In this document: positions 1 through 6,481 of the stretch, in pieces | Layout: each line of letters starts with the position of its first letter | Numbering within the stretch: the stretch's first letter is position 1 | Assembly (NCBI GenBank): GCA_050309705.1 | Contig: JBNRMR010000047.1 | Location: forward strand, 1 to 11,530 | Direction of reading: 5' to 3' | DNA length: 11,530 nt | Source of the DNA: JBNRMR01 sp050309705 | Lineage (GTDB): Bacteria; Bacillota; Clostridia; Christensenellales; UBA1750 | Made by a program: the position numbers and the translations under genes | The notes under the pieces: model-generated | Told to the model about the DNA's origin: nothing | Database searches by the model: none | The model's input: only the letters and a program-made list of their open reading frames with translations

Positions 1-836
1 ATCGGCACCTGTCCTCTTTGAGATGCCCATTTAATGCAGACCAGAGCCGGGTGTATGCCGTGGCGCCTAGCGATATCTACCACCACGGGCTGTTCGGTGT
101 CGGCGATATCCTCCGGGGTTCGGTCGCGCTCGGGCCGCCTGGGCGAGCCTATCGGTGAATAGCCTATGGGCTGAATGTTGTTGTCAACGCAGAATTGATA
201 TAGCTCCCCCTGCTGGAAGCATGGGTGCAACTCCATTTCGTTGACAGCGGGCTTCACTTTTGCGTCTCTAAGTATCAGCCTAAGCTTGGGTATGGTGACA
301 TTTGATGTGCCGATGTGGCGCACCAGGCCCTCGCCCACCAGTTTTTCCATGGCGCGCCATATCTCCATGAATTCCTCGTGGAAGTAGGGCCTCGAATCGG
401 GGTTACGGGCGTCGCCGTCGCAGCCGGCGGCATGGTAGTTGGGAAATGGCCAGTGGACAAGGTAGCAGTCCAAATAATCCTGCTTAAGGTCACGCAGCGT
501 TTTTTTGCAGGCTTCCGCCACGTCCTTGGGGCTGTGTTTATCATTCCAAAGCTTGCTGAGTATGAACAGCTCGCTCCTGGGCAGCCCGCCGCTGATTGCC
601 TCGTCCAGCACATCGCCTATAAGATGCTCGTTGCCATAGCATGCTGCACAGTCGATATATCGGTAGCCTACCCGCAATGCTTCACCCACCGCCCGGGCAA
701 TTTCTTCGCCATCGTATGAGTCGGAGCCAAAGGTGCCCAGACCAATGCCCGGCAACCTTGCCCCTGTGTAAAGAGTCTTATAGGGAATTTTCGCGGTCTC
801 CACCCCGTCCGCCGCTGGTGTAAATTGCTTTGACAT
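1..836 (-). CDS. Aldo/keto reductase, 3' part cut by window edge
   Basis: NAD(P)H-dependent carbonyl reductase of the aldo/keto reductase superfamily, a soluble TIM-barrel enzyme. The first 278 codons are present and the C-terminus lies beyond base 1. The classical tetrad is visible: D62 and Y67 in IDCAACYGNE, K95 in LSKLW and H128 in LVHWP. Further family motifs are LPGIGLGTFGS near residue 28, IGTSNV at 175-180 (usually IGVSNF), NEMELHPCFQQ at 199-209 and GYSPIGSP at 225-232. The ATG at 836 is preceded by AGGAGG (843-848) at good spacing. The gene lies 49 bp downstream of the LacI-family gene on the same strand with no terminator between, so the two are probably co-transcribed. The substrate cannot be read from the sequence; the setting suggests a sugar or polyol derivative. 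The family call is firm, the specificity unknown. Confidence 0.9.
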   Translation of the reverse strand, partial: MSKQFTPAADGVETAKIPYKTLYTGARLPGIGLGTFGSDSYDGEEIARAVGEALRVGYRYIDCAACYGNEHLIGDVLDEAISGGLPRSELFILSKLWNDKHSPKDVAEACKKTLRDLKQDYLDCYLVHWPFPNYHAAGCDGDARNPDSRPYFHEEFMEIWRAMEKLVGEGLVRHIGTSNVTIPKLRLILRDAKVKPAVNEMELHPCFQQGELYQFCVDNNIQPIGYSPIGSPRRPERDRTPEDIADTEQPVVVDIARRHGIHPALVCIKWASQRGQVP

Positions 837-885
837 ATTATTCCTCCTGGATTTTTGTATGAACATTCTAATTACGAAAACGGTC

Positions 886-1884
886 TCATAAAACGGCCAC
901 CGATTTGCCCTGTGTGATCTTCGCGCAAAGCGTTATGGTCTTGTTTTCATGCCCATGCCTGTTTTCCAGCCGGTCAAGCAGCAGGCCGGCCGCCAGCTTT
1001 GCCATCTCCAGCATGGGCTGCTCCACGATGGTCAACGGAGGGTTCAGCACTCTGGATAATTCCATATTATCAAAGCCGATCAGCGAAATGTCCTGCGGGT
1101 ACCTCACTTTCAGTTCGTTCATGGCGGTGATTGCGCCAAGGGTAAGCTCATAGTTGGAGCAAAACACGCAGGTGACGTCGCTCCCATTGCACAGAAGCTC
1201 CTTTGCCGCCTGATAGCCGCCCTCGACGGAGAAATCGACTTCCATGGTTTTTACAAGCCCATTGGGGGCCTTTTCATTGAAGGCCCTGACAAAGCCGCGG
1301 CTTCTTTCGCCCATTGTGTAAATCCCCGAAGGACCTGAGATTATGGCTGCGCGGCCGTGTCCCCTTTCGATAAAAAACTCCGCCGCCATTTTCCCTGCTG
1401 AAAAATTATCTATCAAAACTGCGTCCGTTTCAAAGGCCGTGGCTTTGCGGTCAACCAGCACTATCGGCACATTTCGCGCTCTTGCAAGCTCAAGATGTCT
1501 GCCGCTGGAATCAAGGGGAATCGTGATTATTCCGTCCACCATCTTGTCAATAAGAAAGCTTAGGGCCTCCCGCTCGGTGCTTTTGTCAGCGTTGCACTCG
1601 CACACAAGGCAGCTATAGCCACGCCTGCGCAAAAATTGCCCCACATGGCGCATTATGGTGGTGTGAAAGCTGCTGTTCAGCTCGGGAATCAGCACCCCCA
1701 CAGCCATGGACCTGCCGCTTTTTAGCCCCCGCGCAAAGTCATTGATCCTGAAATCAAGCTGCTTGGCGGCGGCTTCTATGGCCTCCATGGTCTGGGGCCG
1801 GACATTTCCACCGTTAAAATATTTTGATATGGTCGACAGCGAAAGGCCTGTCAGGCGCTTTATATCCTTATATGTGGCAGACAA
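886..1884 (-). CDS. LacI/GalR-family transcriptional regulator
   Basis: DNA-binding repressor of the LacI family, about 332 aa, the normal family length. It has an N-terminal helix-turn-helix (ATYKDIKRLTGLSLSTISKYF, residues 3-23), the hinge helix region NDFARGLKSGRS (48-59) and a periplasmic-binding-protein-like effector domain. The effector domain ends with the typical ISLIGFDN (266-273) and PPLTIVEQP (282-290) blocks. The longest reading frame begins at a TTG at 1935, but that codon sits at the predicted transcription start of a consensus promoter (1941-1969) and so is unlikely. I chose TTG 1884, with GTG 1890 as alternative; both follow an AAGGTAGG Shine-Dalgarno-like stretch and give the canonical N-terminus (S-A-T-Y-K-D-I). 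Two CG-centred palindromes near the promoter suggest autoregulation. It probably controls the aldo/keto reductase and perhaps the neighbouring URO-D and nucleoside hydrolase genes; the effector is unknown. Confidence 0.93.
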   Translation of the reverse strand: MSATYKDIKRLTGLSLSTISKYFNGGNVRPQTMEAIEAAAKQLDFRINDFARGLKSGRSMAVGVLIPELNSSFHTTIMRHVGQFLRRRGYSCLVCECNADKSTEREALSFLIDKMVDGIITIPLDSSGRHLELARARNVPIVLVDRKATAFETDAVLIDNFSAGKMAAEFFIERGHGRAAIISGPSGIYTMGERSRGFVRAFNEKAPNGLVKTMEVDFSVEGGYQAAKELLCNGSDVTCVFCSNYELTLGAITAMNELKVRYPQDISLIGFDNMELSRVLNPPLTIVEQPMLEMAKLAAGLLLDRLENRHGHENKTITLCAKITQGKSVAVL

Positions 1885-1918
1885 TTGCACACCTACCTTG
1901 ATAACTGTATTGATAAAA

Positions 1919-1930
1919 CAAAACGTTTCG
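1919..1930 (-). promoter_or_regulatory. Candidate LacI-type operator (proximal)
   Basis: CAAAACGTTTCG contains the perfect 8-bp palindrome AAACGTTT centred on CG, the usual core of LacI/GalR-family operators. It begins a few bases downstream of the predicted start of transcription of the LacI-family gene, a typical autorepression position. Binding is inferred, not shown. Confidence 0.45.
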
Positions 1931-1940
1931 CTCAATGGAA

Positions 1941-1969
1941 ATTATAAATAAAAAAACAAAATATGTCAA
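1941..1969 (-). promoter_or_regulatory. Consensus sigma-A promoter of the LacI-family gene
   Basis: On the minus strand TTGACA (1969-1964) and TATAAT (1946-1941) are separated by exactly 17 bp of A/T-rich DNA, a perfect match to the consensus. The start of transcription should fall near 1934, leaving a leader of about 45-50 nt before GTG 1890 or TTG 1884. It probably also drives the downstream aldo/keto reductase. Confidence 0.85.
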
Positions 1970-2020
1970 CACATGGTTGCGATTATGGCTCATTTCCTGT
2001 GCATTTTTATTTAAGAGTCC

Positions 2021-2033
2021 CAAAAGCGTTTTG
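2021..2033. promoter_or_regulatory. Candidate LacI-type operator (distal)
   Basis: CAAAAGCGTTTTG is a near-perfect palindrome (CAAAA-GCG-TTTTG) that shares its half-site with the operator candidate at 1919-1930. The two centres are about 103 bp apart and bracket the promoter, a geometry that would permit DNA looping by a tetrameric regulator. This is inference from sequence similarity only. Confidence 0.35.
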
Positions 2034-2043
2034 ATCATGAACG

Positions 2044-2075
2044 AAAAAAGCCCCGCAATCCTACTTTGCAGGGCC
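2044..2075 (-). terminator. Rho-independent terminator of the URO-D family gene
   Basis: On the minus strand GCCCTGCAA and TTGCGGGGC pair over 9 bp (one U-G wobble) around a 7-nt loop, followed directly by TTTTTT. It lies 37 bp after the URO-D stop and separates that unit from the LacI promoter. On the plus strand the wobble becomes a C/A mismatch, which supports the minus orientation. Confidence 0.85.
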
Positions 2076-2111
2076 TTTTATTCATGCAGCTTTGGCAAGG
2101 TGGTCAGGAAG

Positions 2112-3215
2112 TCATCCCCGCGGCGGATCAACGGATTCACCCAGAACTACCCGCGTTAATATATCACGATAGTACATATAATTTTCCAAAGGCACATCAT
2201 GGGGAATGGCGTGGTCGATGTGGGGAACAAAGCCGCCCAGCTCCAGCATCTTCGGCAATTTACCCATCACCTCGCTGTAAATGTGCTTTTTCGTCTTTGC
2301 CAGTTCGCGCTTGTCCATGCAGCCAAGCATCCCGAAGTTGGGATACTCGCGGCGCAGCTTCAGCGGATCGCAGCCGGCGGCGATTTCCACGGGACTCATT
2401 GCGTCAACGCCAGCCTCGATAAACTCCGGTATAAGGCCGCCGGGGAAACCATCGCAGTCTGAATAGACGATTTTGACGCCGTGGCCCTTTAAAAAGTCGA
2501 TAAACCTGCGGTAATGTGGGAACATGAACTCGCGGAACATCGCCGGTGAAATCATGGGAGCGTGTTTATATGCCATATCCTCCTTGAATTCCACCATGTC
2601 GATATCGATCAGATCTATCTTATCCTTCAATGTCTCAATACAAAAATCGGTCAAAAACTCAAACATCTCGTGAACCAGGGCAGGATCATCGTAGAACATC
2701 ATGCACAGCCCCTCAAATCCCACCCAATCCCGAACTGTCCAAAACAGAAACGGCACTGACAGATGCACCGGCACATGGCATTGATTGAGCGCTTTGCATC
2801 TGGCTTCGAAGCTATCACAAATCCGCGCGGGGTCGCCCGACAGATAGCGTCTTTGCATTTCCCGGAAGCTTTTTCTGTCTGTCACAGGAAAGGAAAGCCA
2901 ACTGCGGGTGACAAAGCCGGGGTTTTCGGTTTCTGCGAAGTCCTTTCGAATGGCGCCGAGTTCGTCCTGCCAGATTTTGTAGCGCTCGGTTTGCTCAATC
3001 ACTTTTTCTTCAAACAAGGGATACATGCTCATGCGCAAGGGCACTTCCACGTTCAAAGGGTCAAGGTCAAAGAATTTTTCGTAACTTACACCTTGGGGAT
3101 AGCCTTCGCTCACCCATCGAGCCATTGTCGCGCCCCTGATGTTCCATTCCACAAGGGGAACGCGGTCTATCGGCTGAAACTTAAGCGTAGCTATCATGCG
3201 TTCTCTACTGTTCAT
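2112..3215 (-). CDS. URO-D / cobalamin methyltransferase superfamily protein
   Basis: 367-aa soluble protein of the uroporphyrinogen decarboxylase fold superfamily, which also contains corrinoid methyltransferases (MtaA/CmuA-like). Visible family features are DRVPLVEW near residue 17, the helical block with DDPALVHEMFEFLTD (176-190), SPAMFREFMFPHYR (223-236), YSDCDG (251-256) at the position of the conserved H/D-S-D-G strand, GCMDKRELAK (298-307) and the C-terminal PHIDHAIPHDVPLENY (331-346). It is not a haem-pathway HemE: the RQAGR-type N-terminal motif is absent and the neighbours are catabolic. No HxC zinc motif of MtaA type is visible, though C254, C282 and C299 lie in the same C-terminal half. 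The frame extends upstream to 3251, but ATG 3215 has GAGGAGA at ideal spacing (3221-3227) and gives the family's M-N-S-R-E-R start. Reaction unknown; possibly transfer or removal of a methyl or carboxyl group. Confidence 0.88.
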   Translation of the reverse strand: MNSRERMIATLKFQPIDRVPLVEWNIRGATMARWVSEGYPQGVSYEKFFDLDPLNVEVPLRMSMYPLFEEKVIEQTERYKIWQDELGAIRKDFAETENPGFVTRSWLSFPVTDRKSFREMQRRYLSGDPARICDSFEARCKALNQCHVPVHLSVPFLFWTVRDWVGFEGLCMMFYDDPALVHEMFEFLTDFCIETLKDKIDLIDIDMVEFKEDMAYKHAPMISPAMFREFMFPHYRRFIDFLKGHGVKIVYSDCDGFPGGLIPEFIEAGVDAMSPVEIAAGCDPLKLRREYPNFGMLGCMDKRELAKTKKHIYSEVMGKLPKMLELGGFVPHIDHAIPHDVPLENYMYYRDILTRVVLGESVDPPRG

Positions 3216-3248
3216 GGTTTTCTCCTCGCGCAAAAATGCCTGGTCTAA

Positions 3249-3267
3249 CAAGGGCGCCCGGCCCTTG
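3249..3267. other. Hairpin just upstream of the URO-D ribosome site
   Basis: CAAGGGC (3249-3255) and GCCCTTG (3261-3267) form a perfect 7-bp GC-rich stem with a 5-nt loop, about 22 nt before the Shine-Dalgarno sequence of the URO-D family gene. Neither strand shows a U-run after it, so it is not an ordinary terminator. It could pause polymerase or tune translation in the long leader; this role is inferred. Confidence 0.4.
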
Positions 3268-3326
3268 CTGATATTTGGTATTATGGTTCAACCGTCCGGA
3301 GCCGATGCCTGAAACCGTGCGCCCTT

Positions 3327-3522
3327 TTTACATCATGTTTGTGAGCGGCCTTTCCTTCGGGCCCGCCCACCCGCTATTTCCTTCGTAAATTGCTAAACTC
3401 TTTACATCATGTTTGTGAGCGGCCTTTCCTTCGGGCCCAAGAGCCCGCTATTTCCTTCGTAAATTGCTAAACTCTTTACATCATGTTTGTGAGCGGCCTT
3501 TTCTTTGTAAATTGCTAAACTT
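3327..3522 (-). repeat. Tandem 74-bp repeat array in the URO-D leader
   Basis: Three head-to-tail copies: 3327-3400 (74 bp), 3401-3474 (74 bp) and 3475-3522 (48 bp). The first two differ only in five consecutive bases (3365-3369 versus 3439-3443). Within each long copy TTTCCTTCG occurs twice, 26 bp apart, flanking a GC-rich hairpin; the short copy lacks exactly that 26 bp and keeps one diverged version of the direct repeat. On the minus strand the hairpin is CGGGY-N6-GCCCG; the variable bases fall in the loop plus one stem base that stays paired (U-G or C-G). Each copy also contains ATG-ATG-TAA on the minus strand. The array lies between the predicted promoter at 3523-3550 and the URO-D gene, hence in its 5' leader. 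Confidence 0.9.
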
Positions 3523-3550
3523 ATTATATCATACGAGCAATATATGTAAA
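3523..3550 (-). promoter_or_regulatory. Promoter of the URO-D family gene (extended -10)
   Basis: On the minus strand TTTACA (3550-3545) and TATAAT (3528-3523) are 16 bp apart, with a TGn extension directly before the -10 box. The start of transcription would be near 3516, giving a leader of about 300 nt that includes all three repeat copies. It is the best minus-strand promoter visible upstream of the gene. Confidence 0.65.
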
Positions 3551-3778
3551 CATTATCAAGCAAGTTTGTGGGTTTTTATTCAACCGCACATCCCCGTATA
3601 TCTTTGCATAAATATGCTTTATAAGTCTGCTACGGCTGCCAGTGCCATTTAATGCAAAGGCATAGCCCAAGTGTCATAAAAACGCTTACTGCCGCTAAAA
3701 AGCAGATTACGAATGCGTTTTAGGTGCCAAAAATATACGCGGCCGCCCGCAGTCTTTACAAAATTTAAGGCGAAATAA
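3551..3778. other. Divergent intergenic region, no gene seen
   Basis: A/T-rich DNA between the divergent promoters of the URO-D gene and the nucleoside hydrolase operon. It holds a short palindrome GCATAAATATGC (3606-3617) and the inverted AAAACGC/GCGTTTT pair described separately. I see no reading frame with a ribosome site and no recognisable RNA. Confidence 0.5.
3679..3721. promoter_or_regulatory. Inverted AAAACGC/GCGTTTT pair upstream of the nucleoside hydrolase promoter
   Basis: AAAACGC (3679-3685) and GCGTTTT (3715-3721) form a 7-bp inverted repeat about 60 bp upstream of the predicted -35 box, with a smaller CTGC/GCAG inverted pair nested inside. The half-sites resemble those of the operator candidates at the LacI-family gene (CAAAA-CG-TTT). 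They might be binding half-sites for the same regulator, or a cruciform-forming element. Weak evidence. Confidence 0.25.
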
Positions 3779-3807
3779 TTGACTTTTTTGTCGCATTATG
3801 ATACATC
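3779..3807 (+). promoter_or_regulatory. Candidate promoter of the nucleoside hydrolase-ribokinase operon
   Basis: TTGACT (3779-3784) is followed after 17 bp by TACATC (3802-3807), a poor -10 hexamer but preceded by TGn (extended -10). The start of transcription would lie near 3814, about 37 nt before the start codon. The weak -10 suggests dependence on an activator or relief of repression. Confidence 0.45.
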
Positions 3808-3850
3808 TATTACCAGACAATAACATAAAGATAATCAAAGGAGCAACCTC

Positions 3851-4768
3851 ATGGGAAAGAATGAATATAGTTTGCAAAGGCTTCTTGCACCCATCCCAAA
3901 AAACGCGGACATAATCCTGGATACTGATACATACAACGAGATAGACGACCAGTTTGCCCTTGCCTATCTTTTCGGCTCAAAGGAAGGCTATAATGTGAAG
4001 GCAGTGACCGCCGCCCCTTTTTTAAACAGTAGGTCGGACTCGCCTGCCCAGGGCATGGAAAAAAGCTACGACGAAATACACAACGTGCTAAGGCTGATGG
4101 GCAGAAGTGACTACGCTGACAGAACCTTTCGCGGCAGCAACAGATTTCTTCTTAACGAAAGCGAGCCGGTTTCCTCACCCGCAAGCGACGAAATAGTACG
4201 CCTGGCGCTAAATCAGCCGGAAGACCGCCCTTTGTATATACTTGCCATTGGAGCGATAACGAACGTCGCCTCCGCTTTGCTCAGTTGCCCCGAGATTGCC
4301 CGAAAGATATATGTGGTGTGGCTGGGCGGACATGCCCATGGCTGGCCACGCAATGATGAATTCAACCTGCGGCAGGACATCGCAGCCGCCAGAGTGGTCT
4401 TCAGCAGCGGCGCTCCCATCGTGCAGCTTCCCTGCTTGGGCGTCGTTTCCCATCTGACAGCCCCCGGCTACGAGTTGAAGCATTACTTAGAAGGCAAAAA
4501 TGAGCTTTGCGACTATCTTTACCGCATCACCTGGCAGGAGGGCAGCAACAATGGAGCGAAGGATTGCTGGTCGCGTGTGCTGTGGGATATCAGCGCCGTG
4601 GCCTGGCTCAAAGGGGGCATGGTGCTGGATTATGTGGACCATATCGCCATGCCAACATATGACCACGGCTATTCAATGGACAAATCAAGGCCCTTCTACC
4701 GCTATGCCTATTGGCTGAACCGCGACGCCATAATGCAGGATCTTTACGACACCTTGGCGACCTTTTGA
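3851..4768 (+). CDS. Nucleoside hydrolase family protein (IUNH-like)
   Basis: 305-aa protein of the inosine/uridine-preferring nucleoside hydrolase family, Ca2+-dependent enzymes that cleave the N-glycosidic bond of ribonucleosides to give ribose and base. The N-terminal calcium/ribose site is present as LDTDTYNEIDDQFAL (23-37), an aspartate cluster with a slightly longer loop than the textbook DxDxGxDD. GAITNVASAL (134-143) is the counterpart of the G-x-x-T-N motif, VVWLGG (155-160) the core strand, and DEFNLRQDIAAA (169-180) supplies E170 and N172 for ribose binding. In the C-terminal HD motif the catalytic His appears as Trp (W245-D246 in LWDISAVAWL), so chemistry or substrate may differ from classical IUNH. 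GGAG lies 7 nt before the ATG. Ribokinase follows after 11 bp, supporting release of free ribose from a ribosyl compound. Confidence 0.88.
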   Translation: MGKNEYSLQRLLAPIPKNADIILDTDTYNEIDDQFALAYLFGSKEGYNVKAVTAAPFLNSRSDSPAQGMEKSYDEIHNVLRLMGRSDYADRTFRGSNRFLLNESEPVSSPASDEIVRLALNQPEDRPLYILAIGAITNVASALLSCPEIARKIYVVWLGGHAHGWPRNDEFNLRQDIAAARVVFSSGAPIVQLPCLGVVSHLTAPGYELKHYLEGKNELCDYLYRITWQEGSNNGAKDCWSRVLWDISAVAWLKGGMVLDYVDHIAMPTYDHGYSMDKSRPFYRYAYWLNRDAIMQDLYDTLATF

Positions 4769-4779
4769 CGGCGGTTGAT

Positions 4780-5706
4780 ATGGTTAAAGAGATGAAAAAA
4801 ATTGCTGTCATCGGCAGCCTTAACATTGATTATGTAGCCAGCGTTGAGAGCTTCCCCTTGGGAGGCGAAACCGTGCTTGGCACAGGCTTCAAGGTGGTCC
4901 CGGGGGGAAAGGGAGCCAACCAGGCATATTCCCTTGGGCGCATGGGCGCGGACGTGGTCATGCTGGGGGCAGTCGGCAGGGACTCAAACGGCAAAACCTC
5001 TCTGGAAAATCTGAGGAGCGCCGGGGTGGACGTGTCGCATGTTCATGAGTCTGATGGGCCGACTGGACTTGCCATGATAACCGTTAACGCCAATGGGGAA
5101 AACAGCATTGTGGTTTGTCAGGGCGCAAACAATGATGTGAGCTTCGATTATATTAGATCCAAACGGGATATACTCAAGCTCTGCGATATAATCGTCTTCC
5201 AGCTGGAAATTCCCCTTGAGACAGTGCTGCTGTCCGCAAAAATGCTGAGGGAGATGGGCAAAACAATAATCCTGGACCCTGCGCCCGCCCCAGAGACGCC
5301 GCCCCGCCAGTTGATAGGACTGGTGGATTACATCAAGCCAAACGAGAGCGAGCTTGCAAAGCTGACCGGCGCCGACACAGACTCCCTGGATGTGGAAGCC
5401 GCCTGTGATAAACTGCTGGGCATGGGAGCAGGCTGCGTGCTGGCAAGCCTTGGCTCAGCCGGAGTGATGGTGAAGCAAAAGGGCCTTCCGGGTGTGATTT
5501 GCCCGGCAGAGAAAGTAACTGCGGTGGACACCACTGCCGCCGGCGACAGCTTCACAGCGGCGGTGGCTTATGGCCTTTCAAAGGGCCTTGATATCAATGA
5601 CGCCGCAGCTTTTGCAAACAGAGTGGCCGCTCTGGTGGTTCAGCGTCCCGGCGCCCAAAGCTCCATTCCAGCCCGCGAAGAGATGCAAAGGCTCTGGCCC
5701 AAATAA
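4780..5706 (+). CDS. rbsK: Ribokinase (PfkB family)
   Basis: Phosphorylates D-ribose with ATP to ribose 5-phosphate for the pentose phosphate pathway or nucleotide synthesis; cytosolic. Ribokinase hallmarks seen in order are the ribose-binding GSLNIDY (12-18), GGKGANQA (42-49), FQLEIPLE (140-147), NESE of the NxxE Mg2+ motif (188-191), ASLGSAGV (222-229) and the PfkB signature DTTAAGDSFTAA (250-261) with catalytic base D256. The 308-aa length is normal. I start at ATG 4780, 11 bp after the nucleoside hydrolase stop; ATG 4792 (MKKIAVIG) is a close alternative, and no strong Shine-Dalgarno is visible for either, so translation may be coupled. The upstream reading extension to 4711 overlaps the hydrolase and is rejected. 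Its pairing with a nucleoside hydrolase gives a coherent nucleoside-to-ribose-5-phosphate route. Confidence 0.94.
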   Translation: MVKEMKKIAVIGSLNIDYVASVESFPLGGETVLGTGFKVVPGGKGANQAYSLGRMGADVVMLGAVGRDSNGKTSLENLRSAGVDVSHVHESDGPTGLAMITVNANGENSIVVCQGANNDVSFDYIRSKRDILKLCDIIVFQLEIPLETVLLSAKMLREMGKTIILDPAPAPETPPRQLIGLVDYIKPNESELAKLTGADTDSLDVEAACDKLLGMGAGCVLASLGSAGVMVKQKGLPGVICPAEKVTAVDTTAAGDSFTAAVAYGLSKGLDINDAAAFANRVAALVVQRPGAQSSIPAREEMQRLWPK

Positions 5707-5793
5707 TTTCAGCGTCAGATGCCTGCTTGCCTTTTTGCCTGAAGCCCTTCTTCACGAACTCGCTTTTGCGGCCCTTCTGATGAGCAGAAAAAT

Positions 5794-5836
5794 ACCCGAG
5801 CCACTGGCGGACGTGCAGATGGCTCGGGTTTTCTTT
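5794..5836 (+). terminator. Rho-independent terminator of the ribokinase operon
   Basis: ACCCGAGCCA (5794-5803) and TGGCTCGGGT (5820-5829) form a perfect 10-bp stem, with a short CTG/CAG continuation in the loop, followed by TTTTCTTT. It lies about 90 bp after the ribokinase stop. On the minus strand the same stem is followed by ATTTTT, so it may work in both directions. Confidence 0.9.
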
Positions 5837-5839
5837 ATG

Positions 5840-6390
5840 GCAGCGCGCTATATGCTGATTGAATCGATGGGCGATTTCTTTCGTCCAGCCGGCGGATCGC
5901 CCATATCCGGCACGCTGAGCAGCTCGCCTGGCCACGATCATGCGGAAGGCAGTCGATCGTCCTTTAGCAGCGAGTGAGTCATGCAGGGCGTGCATTTGCT
6001 TTTAATTGGCAGCCGTGTTGCGCACAATTCATTGAAAGATGCCGCAGCGCTGATATAGCCTAAACAAATCTGGGATGCTTGTGCTGAGGTGTCTATTCCG
6101 TCGCGGACAGCATCAGTGTTTTGGTGTTTGCAACGGCTTTTCTCACATGCAACTGGTTCAAAAGCCCACCAGGTCTGTTGGGGTGGGCCTCAAGTTTATC
6201 ATCGAAACCGGAGGAGCGGGCGGTAATGATGATGCACGAGCACTTGGCAGCCAATCGCTCCATCACGGTATCGGACGAGCTGCCCGCACTCTTGCTGCTA
6301 AAAAGCAACTTTCACTTCTTCGCCACCTGAAAAAGCGCTGCGCAACCCAAGGGATGTCTTTTTAAAAATCTACAAAATAAAAAAGAAGAT
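5840..6390. other. Convergent intergenic region without a supported gene
   Basis: About 550 bp lie between the ribokinase terminator and the dps terminator. Reading frames on either strand are short, interrupted and lack ribosome-binding sites. A minus-strand frame at 6093-6308 reads vaguely protein-like (a Ser-rich S-S-S-D-T-V stretch followed by a hydrophobic strand, then NRPGGLLNQLHVRKAVANTK) but matches nothing I recognise. A 7-bp hairpin GCCCACC/GGTGGGC (6164-6170 and 6182-6188) followed on the minus strand by TTTT could be an old terminator. The region may be a decayed gene remnant; I cannot assign it. Confidence 0.4.
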
Positions 6391-6424
6391 AGAAAAAGAA
6401 CGCCATGTTAAGTGGCGCTCTTTT
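6388..6424 (-). terminator. Rho-independent terminator of dps
   Basis: On the minus strand AAAAGAGCGCCA and TGGCGTTCTTTT pair over 12 bp (one G-U wobble) around a 7-nt loop, running into TTTTTC. It is 58 bp after the dps stop. The plus-strand version has a mismatch in the stem, supporting the minus orientation. Confidence 0.8.
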
Positions 6425-6481
6425 CCTGTACATGTCTTGTGTCAGTCTGTTTAAATCAATATAAAGGTTAGCGTGTTAAAA

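Noticed and set aside
315..719. Plus-strand frame of 134 codons
   Set aside because: It is the antisense shadow of the aldo/keto reductase gene, whose catalytic motifs read clearly on the minus strand.
2112..3215. True uroporphyrinogen decarboxylase (hemE)
   Set aside because: It lacks the RQAGR-type N-terminal motif and has no haem-gene neighbours; only the fold superfamily is supported.
2763..3248. Plus-strand frame of 161 codons
   Set aside because: Antisense shadow of the URO-D family gene, without a ribosome site or family features.
3327..3522. CRISPR array
   Set aside because: The units are direct tandem copies without unique spacers: only five bases vary between the two full copies.
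5594..5995. Long basic minus-strand reading frame overlapping the ribokinase 3' end
   Set aside because: It runs across the end of ribokinase and the strong terminator at 5794-5836, has no ribosome-binding site and no recognisable domain; probably a chance frame.
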